Shown here piece after piece: positions 8,640 to 16,200 of a stretch of 64,000 nt of DNA. The position numbers and the translations under genes are program-made. Origin of the DNA: Streptomyces canus 299MFChir4.1. Lineage in GTDB: Bacteria; Actinomycetota; Actinomycetes; Streptomycetales; Streptomycetaceae. Location of the stretch: the NCBI RefSeq assembly GCF_000383615.1, contig NZ_KB911616.1, positions 1-64,000 on the forward strand, given 5' to 3'. Each line of letters starts with the position of its first letter. Positions within the stretch are counted from its first letter, which is position 1. The notes beneath the pieces are model-generated. The model was not told where the DNA came from. It searched no databases and saw only the letters and a list, made by a program, of their open reading frames with translations.

Positions 8640-8814
8640 CCGAACACGAAATCCCTGCCAGGGCCCGATCTCGTGAACCTCGAACACGAGGCACTACCGA
8701 CCGGCGCCTCCCAGACTCGGTCGGCCTTCGCGGGCGGTGTCCGGTCCGACCACCCACCTGCGGATCACGCTGGACCACCTCGGATGTCCTGCGCGGAAGA
8801 CCGAGTGAGACCGC

Positions 8815-9246
8815 TCAGCCGGTCAGTGGGGTGCAGTGCACGTTGTCCGCTCCGCCGCCCTGGCCGGAGATCCGTCCCCAGTAGCTCACGCAGTGGCCGG
8901 GGTGGCCTATGTACACCGGACCGGCGTAGGTCGTGTACTGGCCGTCATCGAACTCGGGGTCGACGTCCTGGGCGTCCGTGACCGCTGCCAGCATGGACAC
9001 GGCGGTGCCGGGACGGGCGCGCACCGTGACCACGCAGTCCTGTCCCGTGGAGGGGTTGTACGTCAGGTAGACCGTGCCCGCCGTACCGACCGGCGCCGAG
9101 TCGACCACCGTATAACCCGCCCCGCAGACACCGTTGTACTTCGCCAGGGGCGTCGCCGCCCCTGCCTGCGATGCGACGGCCCCCATGGCGCCGACCACGG
9201 CGGCTGTGACCGCTCCGACCGCTGCGGCACGCTGAATGATGTTCAT
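8815..9246 (-). CDS. Secreted spore-associated protein A (SapA)-like protein
   Basis: 143 residues from the ATG at 9246, preceded by GGGGGA at good spacing; a longer start would put 31 residues ahead of the signal peptide. Signal peptide MNIIQRAAAVGAVTAAVVG ... AGAAT, then YNGVCGAGYTVVDSAPVG, GTVYLTYNPSTGQDCVVTV, DDGQYTTYAGPVYIG and CVSYWGR. This block order matches SapA-type proteins found on Streptomyces spores and in culture fluid. The role is structural or unknown. Confidence 0.75.
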   Translation of the reverse strand: MNIIQRAAAVGAVTAAVVGAMGAVASQAGAATPLAKYNGVCGAGYTVVDSAPVGTAGTVYLTYNPSTGQDCVVTVRARPGTAVSMLAAVTDAQDVDPEFDDGQYTTYAGPVYIGHPGHCVSYWGRISGQGGGADNVHCTPLTG

Positions 9247-9748
9247 GGCAATCCCCCGTTTCGTCGACAGCCCCAACAGCTTGTCGACCTCGAAGGGATT
9301 GACCGTCGTCACCCGACCAGCGTTGTAGGCCACCGGCACCGGTTACGGAACCCGTACACGGAGTGAACGGATCCGTGGCCGTTTCTCCTCAACAGACCAA
9401 CTGGCAGGGCGCTTCGACGAACCACCCGCCTCTCGCACCCGGCGCCGAACAGGTCCTGCTCCAGGGCGAGGATCTTTCCGGCCTCGTCCAAGGGCGACAC
9501 CGCGACGGCGTGCTGGAGGTCCAGTTCGCCACCAAGTCGCCCCAGGCCGCCTGCCCTTCCACGGCTTTGAGCCCCTCGACGAGCAGCTCCACAGCCCCGC
9601 CCTGGACGACCGACCCCACGTGGAGGCACAGCACGGCAGGCGGGCGGGTTGGGTCGGCTCGGGAGCTCAGAGGAAGTTGAGAACTTCCTGTGCGAGGCTG
9701 GCGCGCCTTCGACCCATCCTGTGTGACCAACCTACTGGAGGAACACCT
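9247..9748. other. 500-bp intergenic region, divergent promoters
   Basis: Lies between the SapA-like gene (minus) and the DUF2231 gene (plus). Several frames stay open (for example 9363-9680) but none has a recognisable product, and they look like decayed sequence. The only clear structure is the inverted repeat at 9671-9689. Confidence 0.4.
9671..9689. promoter_or_regulatory. Perfect 8-bp inverted repeat upstream of the DUF2231 gene
   Basis: AGGAAGTT-GAG-AACTTCCT, 60 bp before the ATG at 9749. It is AT-richer than its surroundings and placed like an operator. It could also be a weak terminator for upstream transcription. Confidence 0.45.
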
Positions 9749-10267
9749 ATGAGCCTGATCAACGGCCTGCCCGCACACGTCCTGCTCGTGCATTTCGTCA
9801 TCGTGCTCGTTCCCCTGACCGCGCTGGCCCTCACGGTCTGCGCGCTCCGGCCGAGCGCGGCGCAGCGCATGGGCGTCGTGCTGCCGCTGCTGGCCCTGGT
9901 CACCCTCGTGAGTGTTCCGCTGGCCACGCAGGCCGGGGAGTGGCTGGAGGAACACGTCGACAGCGATGCCCTGGTGCGCCGGCACGCCGCCCTCGGCGAC
10001 GGCCTGCTGCCCTGGGCCGGGGGCCTGTTCCTTCTGGCGGTCTCCGTCTGGTGGGCGGGCCGCCGCACCACCGCGTCCGGCTCCGAGACGTCGCCCGGCA
10101 TACGCCGGTCCGCGGCGCCGGTGCGTATCGCGGTTGCCGTTCTGTCGCTCGTCGTGGCCGTGGGAGCCGCCGTGGACGTCTACCGCATCGGTGATTCGGG
10201 GGCGAAGGCCGCGTGGCACGACGGCTACTCCAAGGCGGCCTCGGGCGGTGACGGGGACGATCACTGA
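9749..10267 (+). CDS. DUF2231-family membrane protein
   Basis: 172 residues from the ATG at 9749 with GGAGGAA upstream. Starts LINGLPAHVLLVHFVIVLVP, a DUF2231 hallmark, and has four predicted spans: about residues 7-30, 40-58, 85-100 and 122-140. A hydrophilic loop with EEHVDSDALVRRHAALGDG lies between the second and third. Histidines in the first and third segments suggest heme or metal binding, as proposed for this family, but function is not established. It converges on the redox module that follows. Confidence 0.8.
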   Translation: MSLINGLPAHVLLVHFVIVLVPLTALALTVCALRPSAAQRMGVVLPLLALVTLVSVPLATQAGEWLEEHVDSDALVRRHAALGDGLLPWAGGLFLLAVSVWWAGRRTTASGSETSPGIRRSAAPVRIAVAVLSLVVAVGAAVDVYRIGDSGAKAAWHDGYSKAASGGDGDDH

Positions 10268-10299
10268 CCCGCATCCGCTAGCCCCGGCTCGAGTGCCTG

Positions 10300-10518
10300 T
10301 CACACGGGAGCGTCGTCGGCGTGGAGGGCCAGACGGGGGCAGGCGCCGACGGCGCGGCGGGTGTGGGTGCGCAGATGGTCGGGGACGGCTCGGTCCTTGA
10401 TGACGGGGTAGCCCCATTCGTCGAGGCCGATCAGCTCGGGGAGCAGTTCGCCGCACAGTCCCCGGCCCGTGCAGGCGATGCGGTCGATGCGCAGGGTCTT
10501 GGTGGGGGTAATCGCCAG
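10300..10518 (-). CDS. Single-cluster ferredoxin, start or frame uncertain
   Basis: The frame encodes LRIDRIACTGRGLCGELLPE and ends VGACPRLALHADDAPV, the C-x5-C ... CP pattern of small 3Fe-4S/4Fe-4S ferredoxins. There is no ATG, GTG or TTG before the first cysteine; the earliest candidate in frame is a CTG at 10518. The 3' end of the NuoF-like gene overlaps it in another frame. Either the two were one fused protein and a frameshift separates them, or a rare CTG start is used. Electrons would pass between the NuoF-like protein and the ferric-reductase-like cytochrome. Confidence 0.6.
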   Translation of the reverse strand: MAITPTKTLRIDRIACTGRGLCGELLPELIGLDEWGYPVIKDRAVPDHLRTHTRRAVGACPRLALHADDAPV

Positions 10519-11855
10519 GTCTCCGGGGGTTCGGCGGGCGGCACGGGGATCCGGGCCGGCCGGTGGGCGGCGGCGCAGGCGCCGTGGGTGAGGTGCTGAT
10601 CGACGTCGTCGGCGAAGGCACGCAGCGCGGAGGCAGCCAGGCGAGCAGCGCCGTCGGGATGACGGCAGGCACCGCGGCCCGGCAGCAGAGCGGTCCGGCG
10701 GTGCAGCCGGGACAACAGGTCCCGGTCGCCGCGTCCGGCGGCCAGCGCGGTGAAGTCCTCGGCCACGGCGGGCAGCCCGAAGTGGCAGGGGCCGCACTGG
10801 TGGGCGCTTTGGGCCGCCAGGTAGGTGAGCATCCGGGCCGTCTCGCTGAGCCCGCAGGCCGAGGGCGGGAGTACGACGAGAACGCCCGCGCCGGGTGTGG
10901 CCCCCAAGGGGGCCAGGTCACGCCGGGTGAGAGGGGTGCGCACGTCCTGCGCCGGGAGCCAGGTGCCGGCGAAGCCACCGAGCAGGACCGCGGGCAGAGC
11001 TTCGGTGGGCCTGCCGGCAGCGTCGATGATCGTGGCGAGCGGCGTACCGATGGCGACCTCCTGGACGCCCGGGTCGGTGACGGCGCCAGAGACGGTGATG
11101 AGTGTGGTGCCGGGCTCGTCCGGGGTTCCCGCACGACGGAACCACTCGGGTCCCCGGCGGGCTATGAGGGCGAGATGGGCGAGGGTCTCGGCGTTGTGCA
11201 CGAGGGTGGGGCGGCGGGCGACACCGCGTTCATGGGTGCGCGGCGGGTTTCCCTGAGGGCGGGCCGGGCCCCCGTTGAGCCAGCTCACCAGCGAGGTCGA
11301 CTCGCTGGAGACGTACGCGTGCGGAAGCGCGTGCAGACGCAACCGCACCGGGTCGAGGCGGGCGTGCCTGCGGTCGTTCAAGGCGGCGCTGAGCTGCGCG
11401 TACTGGACGGCGCGGGTGCGGGGCAGGCACACGTGGACGGTGTCGGCGCCGATCACGGTCGCGGCCAGGACGGCGCCGTCGAGGACCAGGTGGGGTGCGA
11501 CGGCAAGCAGGAACTGGTCCTTGCGGCTGGCCGGTTCGCTCTCCATGGCATTGACGACCATCACGGTCCGGCCACCCCTTTCCGCCACGGCGCGCAGCTT
11601 GCGGGCGGTGTGGAATCCGGCACCGCCGCGCCCGGTCAGCCCGGCCCGCTCTACGGCCTCCACCAGCGGCATCGACGTACGGCCGTCGGGGACCGGCGCG
11701 GCGGGCACCACCGGTCCATGGCGCAGGAGGTGATCGGCGAGGGTGGCCGGCGCCCCGGTGGCATACCAAGGGGCCAGCAGCCGGGCCGCAGTGGGGTCGT
11801 CCGGCTGGGGCACGCGGTACTGGGGCGCGAGGGGCGCCGCGGCGGAGGAGTTCAT
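10431..11855 (-). CDS. NuoF-like (NADH dehydrogenase 51-kDa) flavoprotein
   Basis: 474 residues from the ATG at 11855, overlapping the upstream stop as ATGA. It has the NADH/FMN-binding GLTGRGGAGFHTARKL and MVVNAMESEPASRKDQ, a SLBB-like middle (TLITVSGAVTDPGVQEVAIG) and an iron-sulfur site HQCGPCHFGLPAV with a later Cys. The last roughly 35 residues read PPPRPCASTASPARAG, unlike a normal C-terminus, and overlap the ferredoxin frame, which suggests a frameshift. Likely job: take electrons from NAD(P)H, or give them to it, within a small membrane redox chain with the next genes. Not part of a complete complex I operon. Confidence 0.75.
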   Translation of the reverse strand: MNSSAAAPLAPQYRVPQPDDPTAARLLAPWYATGAPATLADHLLRHGPVVPAAPVPDGRTSMPLVEAVERAGLTGRGGAGFHTARKLRAVAERGGRTVMVVNAMESEPASRKDQFLLAVAPHLVLDGAVLAATVIGADTVHVCLPRTRAVQYAQLSAALNDRRHARLDPVRLRLHALPHAYVSSESTSLVSWLNGGPARPQGNPPRTHERGVARRPTLVHNAETLAHLALIARRGPEWFRRAGTPDEPGTTLITVSGAVTDPGVQEVAIGTPLATIIDAAGRPTEALPAVLLGGFAGTWLPAQDVRTPLTRRDLAPLGATPGAGVLVVLPPSACGLSETARMLTYLAAQSAHQCGPCHFGLPAVAEDFTALAAGRGDRDLLSRLHRRTALLPGRGACRHPDGAARLAASALRAFADDVDQHLTHGACAAAHRPARIPVPPAEPPETWRLPPPRPCASTASPARAGDCAANCSPS

Positions 11856-12538
11856 CGTCCGCCTCCGAGCAGTACCGTCGTCATGGCGGCACGCTGCGCC
11901 CAGCCCGGCTGCAGTGGTCCCACAGCCAGGAACTCGGCCAGCACGACGGGTACGGCGACGGCGGCCACGGCGGCCACCAGGCGTCCGACGACCCGCCCCG
12001 GACCCGCCTTCGCCAGCCGCCAACACACCGCGCCGACCACCGACACCAGGCAGGACGCGTACAGCCACAGCTGGAGCGGGAGCCGGGTATCGGTGCCGGT
12101 TCCGGCGCTGTGGAAGAGGGCGAACGGCCAGGCCGCGTACGCCAGCCAGTGCACTGCCTTCCAGCGCCGCACCCCGCTGCGGCGCCGCAGCGCGCTGGTG
12201 ACCAGCACCGCGAGCAGCAGATCGAGCGCGACCGTCCCCAGTCCCAGCCAGAGCGGCCGGTAGGAGGCCACGAACGGCATGACGGACACCGCCCAGCTCA
12301 GGTGCACGTACGGATCGAGCACCGCCGTCACCACGTGGACGACGAGGAACACCAAGGTGAGCAGGGACAGGTTGCGGTGCAGCAGCCCAACCTCGAAACG
12401 GCCGATCCGCCGCGCCGCGGTGCGTCCGCCGGAGGCGATGCCGAGCACCACCGTGGCGGTGAGCAGGATCAGGGCGAGGGTGCCGCCCACGCGGCTGGCG
12501 TACCACAGGGGGCTGCCGGTCAGGGCGAGTGTCGTCAT
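11852..12538 (-). CDS. Ferric-reductase-like transmembrane cytochrome b
   Basis: 228 residues from the ATG at 12538. Six hydrophobic segments, with histidines placed as in heme-binding ferric-reductase-like domains: FEVGLLHRNLSLLTLVFLVVH, AVLDPYVHLSW, KAVHWLAYAAWPFALFHSAG. It starts within the ApbE stop and ends within the NuoF-like start, so the three are translationally coupled. It probably carries electrons across the membrane between the flavoprotein/ferredoxin pair and an outside acceptor. Confidence 0.75.
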   Translation of the reverse strand: MTTLALTGSPLWYASRVGGTLALILLTATVVLGIASGGRTAARRIGRFEVGLLHRNLSLLTLVFLVVHVVTAVLDPYVHLSWAVSVMPFVASYRPLWLGLGTVALDLLLAVLVTSALRRRSGVRRWKAVHWLAYAAWPFALFHSAGTGTDTRLPLQLWLYASCLVSVVGAVCWRLAKAGPGRVVGRLVAAVAAVAVPVVLAEFLAVGPLQPGWAQRAAMTTVLLGGGR

Positions 12539-13524
12539 CGCGGGCCTCCGGGGGCCGTGCCGCGGAGGTCCGCGGGCGCGGGAGCGTGGGAGTCGGCCGG
12601 CCAGCCGCCCAGGCGCAGGACGGTGCCGTCGAGGCCGGTCAGGCGGGCCGGGAGGGCGTTGGCCCGTAGCCAGTCCGGGGCCCGGGCGCCGAGCACGATC
12701 GCCGCGGTGCCGGCGGCATTGGCGTCCACGCAGGTGGCGGCCGCGACCGTGACCGTGCGCCACACGGGTGCGGCGGGCTCTCCGGTGGCCGGATCGACGA
12801 TGTGGTGCAGGACCCGTCCGCCGCGCCGCCAGGTACGCACCCGGATACCGGAGGTCGCCAGCGCCCCGCCGGTCACCGTCACGGCGGGACCGCCCTGGGG
12901 GGCGGGTTGGGCGTGGTCGTCGGCGAGGGCTATCCGCCAGCCGCCCTGGGGCGCCGGTCCGGCGGTCGCCAGGTCACCGCCCAGGTTCACCAGGACCCCG
13001 CAGCCGGTCACCGCGGCGGCCTGCCGGGCGGCGCGGTCGGCGGCCAGGGCCTTGGCGGTGGCGCCCAGGTCGAGGCGGGTGCCCGGGGGCAGGCGCAGCC
13101 GGCGGGTACGCGGGTCGTAGGCGATCCGCCGCCAGCCGGACGCCGGCCGGGACACGGGCACGGGGCGGGCGTCCTCGGGCGCGAGCGAGGCGAAAGTGCG
13201 GTCGTAGCCGAGCGCGATCACCGCACTGCCCACCGTCGGGTCCACGACGCCGCCGGTGAGGCGGGCGGCGCGCAGGGCGGCCTGCAGGGCCTCGGCGAAG
13301 TAGGCGCTGACTGTCGTCGTGACACCCGCGCCGACGTTCACGCGCGTGAGCTCGGAGTCGGGCCGGAAGCGGCTGCAGCCGCGGTCGACGGCGGCCAGCT
13401 CGGCGCGCAACACGGCTTCCGCGGCGGGCAGCGCGACCGGGTCCGTGACCAGCATGGCGGCCGTCGTGCCCAGGGCCGGGAAGACGACCTGGCAACGGAA
13501 GCGGTCCGGGGTGCGCGTGGTCAT
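12535..13524 (-). CDS. apbE: ApbE FMN transferase
   Basis: 329 residues from the ATG at 13524. ApbE signatures: FPALGTTAAMLVTDP at the start, RFRPDSELTRVN, DPTVGSAVIALGYDRTF, LDLGATAKALAADRAA, VNLGGDLATAGP and the metal/substrate loop HHIVDPATGEPAAPVWRTVT. Known ApbE proteins attach FMN to a Thr/Ser of partner redox proteins or hydrolyse FAD outside the membrane. No lipobox or signal is visible at this N-terminus. Its coupling with the cytochrome and the proline-rich protein suggests it flavinylates a component of this module, but no S/T-G-A-T target motif was spotted nearby. Confidence 0.85.
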   Translation of the reverse strand: MTTRTPDRFRCQVVFPALGTTAAMLVTDPVALPAAEAVLRAELAAVDRGCSRFRPDSELTRVNVGAGVTTTVSAYFAEALQAALRAARLTGGVVDPTVGSAVIALGYDRTFASLAPEDARPVPVSRPASGWRRIAYDPRTRRLRLPPGTRLDLGATAKALAADRAARQAAAVTGCGVLVNLGGDLATAGPAPQGGWRIALADDHAQPAPQGGPAVTVTGGALATSGIRVRTWRRGGRVLHHIVDPATGEPAAPVWRTVTVAAATCVDANAAGTAAIVLGARAPDWLRANALPARLTGLDGTVLRLGGWPADSHAPAPADLRGTAPGGPR

Positions 13525-13916
13525 GACGCCCCCGTCGTGGTCTGCGGCTGCTGCTGGGTCGCGGCAGGCGGCTGCGCCGGGGGCTGCGGAGCCGGTTGCG
13601 CCGCGGGAGCCGCGCCCTGCTCGCCGTCCTCCTCGTCGGCCTCGTGACCGTTCGGCTTCTCCCTCCCGCCGTCGTCCTTGCCCGCGGGGGTGGCGGCATG
13701 CGACGTGGCGGGCTGGTGCACCGGTGCTGGCGCGGGGGCGGCCGGACCGCCCGGAATCAGATGCGTGTAGACGCCGCCGAGAGCCGCCGCACCGGCCGCG
13801 GCCGTGGCCGCGATCCACACGGTGGTGCGGCGGCTGCGCCGCAGACCGCGGTCGCGTGCGTGCGCGGAGAAGGCGGGACCGGGCGTCGGCCGGAACTCGT
13901 CGGGCGAGGGGGACAT
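13521..13916 (-). CDS. Single-span membrane protein with Pro/Gln-rich exported tail
   Basis: 131 residues from the ATG at 13916, chosen because GGAGCG precedes it and the upstream start only adds a basic stretch. An Arg-rich cytoplasmic segment (RDRGLRRSRRTT) leads to one span TTVWIAATAAAGAAALGGVY, then an outside tail with PAPAPVHQP, an acidic patch EADEEDGEQG and repeated PAQPPA/PQPP. No catalytic domain. First gene of the redox operon; it may anchor or wire the other components. No family recognised. Confidence 0.6.
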   Translation of the reverse strand: MSPSPDEFRPTPGPAFSAHARDRGLRRSRRTTVWIAATAAAGAAALGGVYTHLIPGGPAAPAPAPVHQPATSHAATPAGKDDGGREKPNGHEADEEDGEQGAAPAAQPAPQPPAQPPAATQQQPQTTTGAS

Positions 13917-13995
13917 GGCAGCGCTCCTGGAGAATCGGCGGCCCGGATCGGCTGCGTGCAACTCCAGGCTGTGCTCACGGCACCCTGGAACCTCC

Positions 13996-15396
13996 TCACG
14001 TCTCCTTCGGAACGGGTAAAGATCTCGCCGCCCCGCCCCGCTCGGGCCCGCTCTTCGCCCACAGCGGCAGATCCAGTACGACGGTCAGCCCACCGCCGAG
14101 GGTGTCCTCCAGCCGCGCCGTACCGCCGTTGACGGTGACCAGCCGGTGCACGATGGCCAGCCCCAGGCCCGCACCACGGGCCTCCGGGTTGCCGAACCGG
14201 CGGAAGGCGACCGCCTTCGCCTCGTCCGTCATCCCGGGACCGTCGTCGCGTACGCACAGCCGGCCCGCGTCCCTCACCGTGCCAAGGTCAAGAGTGATGC
14301 TTCCGCCTTCGGGCACGGCATCCACGGCGTTGGCGATCAGGTTGTCGAGGATCTGCTCCAGATGCCCCGCGCCCAGCGCGACGGTCGGCCCCGGCCCTTC
14401 GGAAGCGGCCCTCAGCCGGACGCCGCGTTCCTCGCCGACGGGCGACCAGGCGGCCACCCGCTCGGCCACCACCTCCTCGACCCGCACCGCGGTGCGACGT
14501 GGCGTCGTCTGCTCGGCGCGCGCTACCGCCAGCAGCCCGTCGACCAGCCGGGACAACCGCGCGATCTCCTCCTGCGCGGCGCCCAGCTCCGCGGCGGTCT
14601 CGGCCTCGGCACCGGCGGCCAGGACGTCGAGCCGCAGCCGCAGCGCGGTCAACGGGGTGCGCAGCTGATGGGACACATCGGCGATCACGGCCCGGTGGCC
14701 GTGGACGAGCGCTTCCATACGAGCAGCCATGGTGTTGAAGGTGGCCGCCAGCCGCCGTACTTCCGGCGGACCGGCCCCGACGTCGGCCCGCTCGTCGAGC
14801 GCACCCTTGCCCAGTCGCCGGGCGCTGACGTCCAGCGTCGACAACGGACGGCCGACCCAGCCGGCCAGGCGCACGGACAGCAGCGCGGACGCGGCCAGCC
14901 CCGCGGCACCGATGGCAGCGGACCAGCCCCAGATCGCCGCGATACGGGCGTCCAGCGGGCCGGCGGAGCGGGCCAGGACCACGGCTCCGGCGGGTCGGTG
15001 CACCTCCCCGGCCGGTTCCGCGGCCAGCAGCCGTCCCTCGTTCTCCGGTGGCTCCGGCTCCTGTCCGGCCAGCACGCCCTTCACCAGTTCCGCCGCCTCC
15101 TCGCCCTGAGCGGCCGCACAGGGCGTACTGGTCACCAGGCGCCCGGAGCGGTCGTACACCGCGGCGCAGTCCCCCGCCCGCGCAGCGGCATCCAGCTCCT
15201 GGCGCATGACGGTCGGCGGTTTGTCGTCCGAGAGGTGTTCCTCGGCCGCCGCCGCGATCACCCGTGTGGCCGCCCGTTGGCTGTCGCGGTGGGCGACCCG
15301 CTCACGCGCCGTCAGCGACACCGCCAGCGGCACGACCGCCAGGACCAGCAGCACGGACGTCAGGACCAGGAGCGTCCACGTGATCCGACGCTTCAC
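13996..15396 (-). CDS. Two-component sensor histidine kinase
   Basis: 466 residues from the GTG at 15396, which overlaps the response-regulator stop. Layout: TM1 about 6-28, an extracytoplasmic sensor of about 130 residues, TM2 about 170-195, HAMP, a HisKA box IADVSHQLRTPLTALRL with the phospho-His, then an ATPase domain with NLIANAVDAV, DDGPGMTDE and GAGLGLAIVHRL. The sensor part has a conserved-looking Cys pair (GDCAAVYD, TSTPCAAAQ) that could be redox-active. Lies 79 bp upstream of the redox operon, which it plausibly controls. Confidence 0.9.
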   Translation of the reverse strand: MKRRITWTLLVLTSVLLVLAVVPLAVSLTARERVAHRDSQRAATRVIAAAAEEHLSDDKPPTVMRQELDAAARAGDCAAVYDRSGRLVTSTPCAAAQGEEAAELVKGVLAGQEPEPPENEGRLLAAEPAGEVHRPAGAVVLARSAGPLDARIAAIWGWSAAIGAAGLAASALLSVRLAGWVGRPLSTLDVSARRLGKGALDERADVGAGPPEVRRLAATFNTMAARMEALVHGHRAVIADVSHQLRTPLTALRLRLDVLAAGAEAETAAELGAAQEEIARLSRLVDGLLAVARAEQTTPRRTAVRVEEVVAERVAAWSPVGEERGVRLRAASEGPGPTVALGAGHLEQILDNLIANAVDAVPEGGSITLDLGTVRDAGRLCVRDDGPGMTDEAKAVAFRRFGNPEARGAGLGLAIVHRLVTVNGGTARLEDTLGGGLTVVLDLPLWAKSGPERGGAARSLPVPKET

Positions 15397-16097
15397 GACC
15401 GCTCCCGCGAGTCCTGGACCGCCCCGAGCCGGAACCCCTGCCCGTAGACCGTCTCGATCAGCCCGGGCACGCCGAGCTTGCGGCGCAGCGCCGCCACATG
15501 CACATCCAGCACCTTCGTGGGCCCGTACCAGTGGGCGTCCCACGCCCGCTCCAGGATCTGCTGCCGGGTCACCGCCCGGCCCGGGTCCGCGGCCAGGCAC
15601 TCCAGGATGCCGAACTCCTTCGGCGTCAAGGCGACCTCACGGCCGTCGAGGAGGACCTGCCGGGTGCGCAGGTCCAGCGCCAGCGGCCCGTGCCGCAGGA
15701 TCTCCGGCCCGGCCGGGCGGCGACGGCGCAGCACGGCCCGTATCCGCGCAAGCAGCTCGGCGAGCCCGAAAGGCTTGACGAGGTAGTCGTCGGCACCCTC
15801 GTCCAGGGCGACCACCCGGTCGGCCTCCTCGCCCCGCGCGGTCACCGCGATGATCGCGGCGTCCGACCGGGCACGCAGCCTCCGGCACACCTCGACACTG
15901 TCGATGTCCGGCAGACCCAGATCCAGCAGGACGACGTCGGGGGTGGGCGCCGACAGGGCCGCCCGCCCGGTCCGGACGCCTTCGGCTCCGTATCCGGCCT
16001 GCCGCAGGCCGCGCACCAAGGATTCCGCGATGCCGCGGTCGTCCTCCACGACCAGCACCCGGGTCTCCTCGGCAACACCCCTGGTCTGGGCGTTCAT
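15393..16097 (-). CDS. OmpR/PhoB-type response regulator
   Basis: 234 residues: receiver domain with VLVVEDD acidic pocket, LLDLGLPD phospho-Asp, AVTARG and DDYLVKPFG, then a winged helix with VALTPKEFGILECLA and KVLDVHVAALRRKLG. Partner of the overlapping sensor kinase. A GCCCATACC element, like those upstream of the island genes, lies on its coding strand about 75-85 bp before the start (around 16170-16180), but no clear GGNCCGNNCGGNCC palindrome accompanies it. Confidence 0.9.
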   Translation of the reverse strand: MNAQTRGVAEETRVLVVEDDRGIAESLVRGLRQAGYGAEGVRTGRAALSAPTPDVVLLDLGLPDIDSVEVCRRLRARSDAAIIAVTARGEEADRVVALDEGADDYLVKPFGLAELLARIRAVLRRRRPAGPEILRHGPLALDLRTRQVLLDGREVALTPKEFGILECLAADPGRAVTRQQILERAWDAHWYGPTKVLDVHVAALRRKLGVPGLIETVYGQGFRLGAVQDSRERS

Positions 16098-16200
16098 ACC
16101 TCTGCCCGCCTTCCGGGTGAGGGCGACCGCTGCCCTGACTCCCCCAGGGTGCGTCGGCGCCCTTGCTGACGGTATGGGCCAGGCGTTCCCCGTCGAGGGA

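Noticed and set aside
9363..9680. Plus-strand open frame in the intergenic region before the DUF2231 gene
   Set aside because: No ribosome binding site, no family signal, and Ser/Pro/Thr-rich ending typical of a non-coding frame.
16150..16200. Island-type operator ahead of the response regulator gene
   Set aside because: A GCCCATACC element is present but no palindrome within 16-18 bp could be matched, so membership in the regulon is not claimed.
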